Both the position numbers and the translations under genes were made by a program. Of a stretch of DNA of 64,000 nucleotides, positions 57,700 through 64,000 are shown one piece after another. The notes under the pieces were generated by a model. It saw only the letters and a list, made by a program, of their open reading frames with translations, was not told the origin of the DNA and did not search any database. The stretch's first letter is position 1, and each line of letters begins with the position of its first letter. The stretch comes from Agelaius tricolor (taxonomy: Eukaryota; Chordata; Aves; Passeriformes; Icteridae). Location: NCBI GenBank assembly GCA_023055355.1, contig JALJCS010000037.1, forward strand, positions 1,426,001 through 1,490,000. The letters are read 5' to 3'.

Positions 57700-58073
57700 G
57701 GTTTGGTTTTTGGTTTTTTGGGGTTTGTTTTTTTGGGGTTTTTTGGGGGATTTTTTTGGGGTTTTTTTTTTTTTTGGTTGTTTTCTTTTGGGTTTTTTTT
57801 TTTTGGGGGGGTTTTTTTTGTTTGTTTGGTTTTTGTTTGTTTTTGGTTTGGTTTTTTGGGGGTTTTTTGTTTGGTTTTTTTTTTGTGGTTTTTTTTTGTT
57901 TGGTTTTGGTGGGGGGTTTTTGTTTGTTTTTTTTTTGTTTGTTTGGTTTTTGTTTGTTTTTGTTTTGGGTTTTTTGGGGTTTTTTGTTTTGGGTTTTTTT
58001 TGTGGTTTTTTTGTTTGTTTGTTTGTTTGGTTTTGGGGTTTTTTGGTTTTTTTTTTTTTTTGCTGTCGGTTTG
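57700..58073 (+). repeat. G/T-rich tract, third
   Basis: About 370 bp of almost only G and T on the + strand, with repeated TTTGGGG, TTTTTTGGGG and GTTTGTTTG words. Several successive G4-5 runs separated by 6-8 T (57718-57760) are compatible with G-quadruplex formation. Confidence 0.95.
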
Positions 58074-58200
58074 TTTTTTGCCGTTTGCCGGGCACAGCAT
58101 CCCGGCAGAGCGAGGACTCAGGGGAAACAAGCGGGCGGGCTGCGGGGATGTGAGAGCTGCCAGCCCGTGCGCCCGATCCTGTTTCTGAAAGATGCCAACA

Positions 58201-58283
58201 GAGGGCATCCGCTGCCAGGCACAGCCTGAAAATTCCTGCTGCATCCCCCGTTCCTGGCTCCACATAAAGAGCATCTCAGGGTG
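58201..58283. repeat. Second copy of the block at 57597-57680
   Basis: CAGGCACAGCCTGAAAATTC, CTGCTGCATCCCCCGTTCCT and GGCTCCACATAAAGAGCATC match the first copy with few changes. Together with the G/T tracts this indicates a duplicated unit of about 600 bp. Confidence 0.85.
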
Positions 58284-60516
58284 CTTTTTATTTTTTAATT
58301 TTTTTTTTTTTAACCCTCTCCCACTTAGGGTCAGGTTCAGCTTTGTCAGAGGTTTTTAAGTAGGTGGGCTTGTTCTGTGAGTGCTTTCGTTTTCCTTTGG
58401 GCAAGGGAAACAATAATGCACAGCTGCAGTGCCTTGGTCAAGGCAGGGCTTTGATAATTAGTGACTTAAGGGCTCCCCACAGCCTGGCAGAGCAGCAGCC
58501 AGGTTCAAAGGGAAGGTTGGTGCTGGGCTGTCCTGTGCAGCTGTAAACAAAATCAGAAGCACTGCTGTGCTGGTCTTGGAGAAGAGCAGGAGATTTCATA
58601 ATGAATGCCCTGGCTTTGGTGGATTTAAATAGTCAGTTTTATTTATAGGTGATTATTCCTGGTGTTTAATCTCCTTGTTTCGTGTCTGTGGAGAGCCAAA
58701 AAGGAAATGGAACTTCTGAAGCCTGCAGCTCCCTCTGGTAAACAGGTATTGGTGTTTGGGCTGTGGGGCAGCTCACTCTGGGCACATGGTCACTCTTATT
58801 TTGTGAACACCTCACACTCAAATATCTGAGATGTCCAAAGGCCAGGGAGCCTGTCTGATGGCAAGACCATGAACCCAGTTTTGAGGGAGACAGCAACATC
58901 CTAAGAGGAGGATTGGTGTTAGGCAGGGTTCCTGTGAGGGCTGGAGGGAACGCCACAGATAAAACCAGCAGAGGGATGATGGGCACAGGAGCTGGGAATT
59001 GTGCCTCTAAGAGGGCTAGAAACAAGGGTCAGTCTGAGCTGGGTCAGGGCTTAGTCTGAAGGGATGATTCCAAGTGATAGCTTTTACTGGAAATAAAGTA
59101 AGACTGATATTCTGCTGCTCTTGGTTGTGTATTTCCTGTGCATCAGCCCAGATGGAGCAGGACCTTTCTGGGGTTCAGCTGAACCTCAGCAGGGAAGGGA
59201 TGCTGATTGCTGGGCTCCCAGAAGTATCTTCTGTTCTGTTTCCAGCTGGTTTGCACACAAAATGGGACAAAACCCTAAAAAATCAGAATGGTTGGAAGGT
59301 TTGACTGGGATAGTCATCAGTGTTTGTCTCTGCCTCGTCAAATTTAATCTAACCCAAGGTGTGTCATCACTAGCTGCTCATCCAGTAGCTGTTCTGTGTC
59401 TGATTTAACTCTTGGTGTGGGAATATACACATTTTACCTTCCAAAGAGTGCATCATTTTCGATAGTGAAGCTTGAAATACATAAACATTCTCCTTACAGA
59501 AAAGCTGCTCACTCTCTTTAATCATTTAATCAGAGTTTCCCAATTTGCGGCCAAAAAAGCCTTGCTCTGTATGTACAGGTCATTTCTACTTCCTATTATA
59601 CATTGAGAAAGGGCCAGTAACATCCAGCCAAATTTGATTTATGGGCTGCCATAGAGATTTAAGAAATTTATGATTTGATTAATCCATCCCATATATCTTT
59701 ATCTTTATTACCGGTAATTCGTGCCATACATCAAAGCCTCCTGAGCAGGAGTTTGGCACAGATCAGGCAGCCAGTGTTTCCAAAGGGTTAAATTCTGTGG
59801 TGAACCAGCCAGACAATCAACTATTGTGACCTGCTGACTAAAGATGTAATCAGCAGTCCTGGGGTCTGGCTTACCCAAGATCTGTTCTGGTTTGCCCTGT
59901 GAGTGTTTAGGACAGGGAGGATGTGCAGAGCAGCATTACTGGGGAATTAGGGGCAGGTACGTGGAGAAAATATTGCCAAAATTCTGATATGCCAGGGTGG
60001 TGATGGTAGTAAATGAACAGGCACCTGCAGTGCTCCTAAAATATATATATATTGAGCCAAAGGATGGGCTGACCAGTGGTCTGGATGACCAGTGGGACTG
60101 CCTGGAAGAATCTTCTCTGCCTGGAAAAATCTCCTCAGGGCTGGCTGTTGAGCTGGGCCCTGCTGACAATCCCTGTTTTCCCTCAGAGGGAGGTGGGGGC
60201 CTGGCATAGGGCATGGAAAGCAAATCAGCTAATTAACTCAATGAGGGAATATGGGATAGCATGCCTTGGATTGGATGAAGATATGACTTGAGACTGTAGA
60301 TGTTTCTGCTGCTGGTAAACAAGTTTTTTCTGTTTTTCCTGGAACACTATTGACATTTTAAAATGATCCGAATATTTCAGAGCACATTTAACCAGACAGA
60401 GTACTGGATTTCAATACAGTCAACTCCAGAAAGCAAAAGGTGGGTCCTAAATTACCTTCAGAATCATAACAATTTAAAAAGTGGAATCATTTCTCATCTG
60501 CCTTGTGTTTTTCCAG
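58284..60516. other. No clear gene; candidate exon and conserved-looking patch
   Basis: Unique sequence. The part at 59510-59760 is mixed AT-rich with TAAT words and a perfect palindrome ATTACCGGTAAT at 59707-59718; it looks like a conserved noncoding element. A weak exon-like frame at 59147 is listed separately. Confidence 0.4.
59147..59298 (+). CDS. Weak candidate exon
   Basis: A pyrimidine-rich stretch ending in CATCAG (59141-59146) precedes an open frame that begins after two bases with QMEQDLSGVQLNLSREGML and runs to NQNGWKV and a stop at about 59302. A possible but poor donor AAG/GTTTGA lies at 59298-59304. I do not recognise the protein. The frame is short enough to be chance, and nothing links it to a neighbouring exon. 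Confidence 0.12.
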
Positions 60517-60638
60517 CTCCTCCAGGTCACCCAGCTGGCCTCCTTGGAGAAGGAGGAGGCAGAGGAGCGATTGCTGCTGGGGGAAGCAGCACGCACACAC
60601 CTGACAGCCCTGGAGCACATTCCCTGTGCAGCAGCCAG
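60517..60638 (+). CDS. Candidate internal exon, coiled-coil-like
   Basis: This is the most exon-like stretch in the window. It is preceded by a good 3' splice signal: a pyrimidine tract from 60491 ending TTTTTCCAG at 60516. It is followed by CAG/GTGTGTGAG, an acceptable donor, at 60636-60645. The 122-bp frame starts in phase 0 with LLQVTQLASLEKEEAEERLL, continues GEAARTHLTALEHIPCAAA and leaves two bases for the next exon. Leucines and charged residues are spaced as in an amphipathic helix or coiled coil. A second frame is also open across the stretch, which weakens the case. I do not recognise the protein, and no neighbouring exon with matching phase was found. The known facts are the splice signals and frame; that it is transcribed is inference. 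Confidence 0.3.
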
Positions 60639-61536
60639 GTGTGTGAGCTCCCCCTGCCCGGCCCTGCCCCGAGGGTCCCTCTCCCCAGCCCCTGCAGCCC
60701 TTGATCTCTGCTGCTGCTGGGGAGTGGGGATGCCACTTAGCAGGAGCCCCAGTGGCATTTTGCAACCAGGACTCCAGTTTGGGATCAGGGAGAGTCCGGT
60801 GTGGTTTCACCCAGCAGCCTCTAATAATGTCTCAGCTCTGTTAAGCTGCCCACAATTTCATCCAGCCATCTTTTTCAGAGCAGCCCTGCATCTTCATTAC
60901 CTTCCCCTCAAGCCATCTGGTCTCCCAACCTGACCTTTTTAAGAAAGATTGGTTAAAAGAACTGGAGCAGTCCCTGAACAGAAGACCTTGTGTGTCATGT
61001 TTAAGCCCAGAGCAAATTTTTATATCCGAGCTGTGAAACCTTGAAAACAAAGATTTATAATTGAGATTCTGGCTGAAGCAGAGTGAACAGAGATGGTCTA
61101 ATTAAATTCTATGGTGGGTATAATTAACCGATTTATTCATTTATTACCCTTTATGCAGCTAATGCAGGCCCAAGCATTGCCATTTGTTTATGGGGAATGT
61201 GTTACCTGCCTGCTTGGCTCGGGCTGTGGCAGCCAGACCCAGGGTGATGCTCTGGAGGGGCTGATGGTTCAGTACAAGCAGATCTGAAGTGATGGATTCC
61301 TTTTCTGAATCCAACACAGCCCCTGAGTGAGTCAGCTGGGAAGGGGCAGGGAGGAAAGCAAAGACTCAGGGTTCTGCTTTGGGCTCCTCTGCAGAGTTGC
61401 CAGGGAACTTTGATCAAATGTGATGGTTTGGGAGAGAAAGGAGGTTTGGGGTTTTGTCTAAGAGCAGAGTGGCTCTCTGGTGCCAAACACACCTGGTACT
61501 GTGGCACTGAGTCCCTGCTGAGCACAAGGGAGGGCT
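60639..61536. other. No recognised gene; conserved-looking patch
   Basis: Unique sequence. The stretch 61085-61190 (AATTAAATTCTATGGTGGGT, then ATTAACCGATTTATTCATTT) has the texture of conserved noncoding DNA. Nothing else recognised. Confidence 0.4.
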
Positions 61537-62062
61537 GCAGGAGCATCCACACTGACTGGGTGCATTTCACAAGGGAAGGGCTGCAGGAGCATCCACACTG
61601 ACTGGGTGCATTTCACAAGGGAAGGGTGCAGGAACATCCACACTGACTGGGTGCATTTCACAAGGGAAGAGTGCAGGAATATCCACACTGACTGGGTGCA
61701 TTTCACAAGGGAAGGGTGCAGGAATATCCACACTGACTGGGTGCATTTCACAAGGGAAGGGTGCAGGAATATCCACACTGACTGGGTGCATTTCACAAGG
61801 GAAGGGTGCAGGAGCATCCACACTGACTGGGTGCATTTCACAAGGGAAGAGTGCAGGAATATCCACACTGACTGGGTGCATTTCACAAGGAAGGGCTGCA
61901 GGAACATCCACACTGACACCCTGGATTTCACAAGGGAAGGGCTGAAGGAATATCCTCACTGACTGGGTGCATTTCACAAGGGAAGGGTGCAGGAACATCC
62001 ACACTGACTGGGTGCATTTCACAAGGAAGGGCTGCAGGAACATCCACACTGACTCTGTGGAT
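61537..62062 (+). repeat. 45-bp minisatellite, 12 copies
   Basis: ATCCACACTGACTGGGTGCA followed by TTTCACAAGGGAAGGGTGCAG-type sequence repeats every 45-46 bp. CACACTGAC or a one-base variant falls near 61548, 61594, 61639, 61684, 61729, 61774, 61819, 61864, 61909, 61954, 61999 and 62045. The outer units are more diverged (CTGGATTTC, CTCTGTGGATTTC). The 45-bp length keeps frames open on both strands, giving long periodic ORFs that I reject as genes. Confidence 0.97.
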
Positions 62063-62782
62063 TTCTGCCTTCCCTTCTTCAGAGCTCAGCGTGGAAATGG
62101 CACTTCCAAACCCGTAACACAGATAACTACTCACACATCCTTTGGGACAGCCTCATCTGACTAAAAGCCTGTCTGGCTTTTCCAGAAAGAAGCTGTTTCT
62201 TTTCACCCAAGACTCATTTCACTTCACTTTCTTGCAGCCATCATGAGATTAAAACAAAAAACAAAACAAAACAATGAATCAACCAGAGATTATTTTTCAT
62301 GAAAGTTTAATCAGGCACTGTCCCCTTCCCATGCCTGTGTGAGCAAACCTTGATGAGCATGTAGAGCATGAACACAGAGTGAAAAACCACCTGCTTGAGA
62401 GGCAAGGAGAGCAGGGAATGGCTTTGCTGGCTGGCACCTCTCTACCTGGGCAGGCTGTCCTGCTGCAGATGTGCTGCCTGCAGTTCAGCCCCTGGCTCCC
62501 TCAGCCCATCCATCTCCCAGGCAGTGAAAGCCAATACCTCCCCCCTCCTTCCCCTCCCTGGGCTGCTCCTTAATATTTCATGCATCAAAGAAGTTTCACT
62601 TGTAATGCAAAAACTGATTAATTAAGTAGAGTGCAAGAGTTACATGCATTGAAGGTTTCTTTCATCTTGGCAAGGAGAGGAGCCACACTGGAGGCTGTTG
62701 CTGCTCATGAAGTTGTGTCAGGGGGCAGGCAGTGATGAAGTGGTTAAGGGGTTCTGAAGGAGGGGATGGGACAGCCTCATTC

Positions 62783-62998
62783 CTTGGATTTTGGCTCAAG
62801 CAACAGGTTGCTTTCCACTTTTCCTTGGGTTTTCCCTTCCTCTGTGAGGGCCAGGCTGGCCCTGCCTGGCACTGGGGCTGTTTGGGAGGGGGATTGTAGC
62901 AGCCTGACTGCAGCCTTGGTGTCTGCAAGGTCCCTTTCCAGTGTGGCTTTGGTCCTGGACGTGCCTGAGAGCCTGCTCACACAAGAGATGTCTGGCTG
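62783..62998 (-). CDS. Weak candidate exon, reverse strand
   Basis: On the - strand the frame reads DISCVSRLSGTSRTKATLER, then DLADTKAAVRLLQSPSQT, and ends EPKSKE and a stop. The charged, alanine/leucine-rich middle looks more protein-like than the other frames. The upstream splice acceptor (GGGGTTTCAG) has a poor pyrimidine tract. The protein is not recognised, so chance remains the default. Confidence 0.12.
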
Positions 62999-63156
62999 AA
63001 ACCCCAGTGAGCCCCGGGGAGCTGTGAAGAGGTGGGCAGGGCAGGAGGTCACAGGAGGGCAGCTAGAAAATGCCATGGCTATGGGCACCTGAGCCCAGCC
63101 TTCCCTGGCTGAGTGAGGGTGCTGTTTTTGACACAGCTGTTCATTCTGCCCCTCAG

Positions 63157-63415
63157 CCCAAGATTCTGAGCAGCCTCTCCTTGCTGTGCAGCTCCCTGGT
63201 CCCACTGCAGCCCTTCTGAGCCCAGTGCAGGGGCTGGTTCCCAGCGCCCAGCTGGTGGCTCCCAGCTCTCCTGTAAAAGGCCGCAACCAACTACTTGTAC
63301 CTGGGGAGGGAGGAGAAAATCCAGCCTCTCCTGGCTGCCAAAGCAGGGAGGCTAAAGCTGGCCGAGTGTCCCCTCAGGGCACTTCAGTGCAAGTGGTCAG
63401 GAAGCTCCCGTGGTG
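63157..63415 (+). CDS. Weak candidate terminal exon
   Basis: A good acceptor, TTCATTCTGCCCCTCAG, ends at 63156. After two bases the frame gives QDSEQPLLAVQLPGPTAALL and continues to VQVVRKLPW with a stop at 63413-63415, about 85 codons. It could be a last coding exon. The phase does not join directly to 60517-60638. Composition is Pro/Ser/Gly-rich as in disordered regions, which also arises by chance in GC-rich DNA. Not recognised. Confidence 0.18.
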
Positions 63416-64000
63416 ATGCTGTGTCAGAAAGCAGCATCTCCTGCAGCTCTGAGCACAGCGAGGGGCCCCGGGCTGGCTGCTAACCCAAGGCAAGAACCGA
63501 ACTGCAAAGGGCACTCAGAGCACCCCCTCCTCTCTCTGGAGGTGCTCCTTGGAGCTGCTGACCCAGCCTGTCTCCTGTGTCTGGCAAAAGCACAGCTTGA
63601 GCCCTGTCACTGACCACAGTCAGGCACCCTGTGGCTGGGGAGCAGCGTTTGTACACTGCAGCTTGGAAACAAAACTAATTTTGTGGCATTTACTTCACAA
63701 TCATAATAATAAAAAAATCTTTCTTACTCCTTCAGCAGAGTTATTGATGCTGATGTGACCCTGGCAGGGTGAAATATAAACCACTGATTACATCAGAGCT
63801 CTACCAGTGACTTTCTCCTCTGATTGCAAGCAGCAGGATTTTCAACATACAGGCATTACAAACACAAATTGCTCTCTGTATTGTAAATACACAGTGCATT
63901 TTAATGATCCCTGCTGTATGTACATGCCTTTAGTAATAGGGCCAATTGAAAACCACTTCAGAAAGCTGCTATTGGTATCTTTGCAATAACCTCCCCATCT

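Larger units (their letters stand above)
62063..64000. other. No clear gene; two weak exon-like frames
   Basis: Unique sequence to the right edge. The exon-like frames at 62783 (-) and 63157 (+) are listed separately. From 63640 the sequence is AT-richer with AATAATAAAAAAATC at 63704-63718 and no feature I recognise. Confidence 0.4.

Noticed and set aside
57288..58274. Longest open frame in the window (about 328 codons, - strand), Lys/Pro/Asn/Gln-rich
   Set aside because: It is the translation of a G/T-rich low-complexity tract, which has no stop words on the opposite strand. A second frame on the same strand is equally open, and there is no start context or homologue.
61458..62049. Periodic 15-residue repeat proteins on both strands
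   Set aside because: The 45-bp minisatellite produces them mechanically on both strands. There is no splice or promoter support.
61537..62062. CRISPR-like array
   Set aside because: The repeats are contiguous, with no unique spacers, and the host is a vertebrate.

Overview
This is vertebrate nuclear DNA, and the repeats point to a bird, most likely a songbird. The evidence is many short, 5'-truncated CR1 LINE tails, several families of solo retroviral LTRs, CpG depletion, microsatellites, and no SINE or L1 sequence that I could recognise. I found no complete protein-coding gene, tRNA, rRNA, CRISPR array or operon. Almost every open reading frame is a chance frame or runs through a repeat. 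The window reads as intergenic or long-intron sequence with dense transposon relics.

Layout. Positions 1-145 are a G/T-rich tract like the two near 57-58 kb. From 3 to 10 kb there is an LTR of family A, three LTRs of family B, a CR1 tail and a longer LTR of another family (E); the last B copy and E sit in remnants of one short tandem repeat. From 10.6 to 17.6 kb I see mostly unique sequence. From 17.6 to 30.2 kb there are opposed CR1 tails, two more B LTRs (one swollen by AT-rich expansion), two more A LTRs, a conserved-looking AT-rich stretch near 24.1-24.5 kb and a perfect RFX X-box palindrome at 21.6 kb. From 30 to 37 kb there is an AT/GT microsatellite and two CR1 pieces. From 37.0 to 38.6 kb there are two diverged LTR copies (family C) followed by an LTR (family D) with two internal tandem arrays. 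From 39 to 55 kb there are two local tandem duplications, one B LTR, three A LTRs and several CR1 fragments. The last A LTR is followed at the exact retroviral spacing by a primer-binding-site relic that fits tRNA-Trp. From 55.5 to 62.1 kb there are five kinds of tandem repeat and a duplicated block of G/T-rich tracts and CpG-richer sequence. At the right end (59-63.4 kb) a few splice-flanked frames could be exons; the best is 60517-60638 on the + strand.

Most A and B LTRs keep recognisable 6-bp target-site duplications, exact in five copies and one base off in several others. They are therefore independent insertions of class II-like endogenous retroviruses that later lost their interior by LTR-LTR recombination. 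No viral gene is intact or readable. The window contains no set of genes that could work together as a system. The parts worth following up are the tRNA-Trp primer site, the repeated promoter/poly(A) modules in LTR D, the X-boxes, the G/T-rich and CpG-rich block, and the candidate exons.
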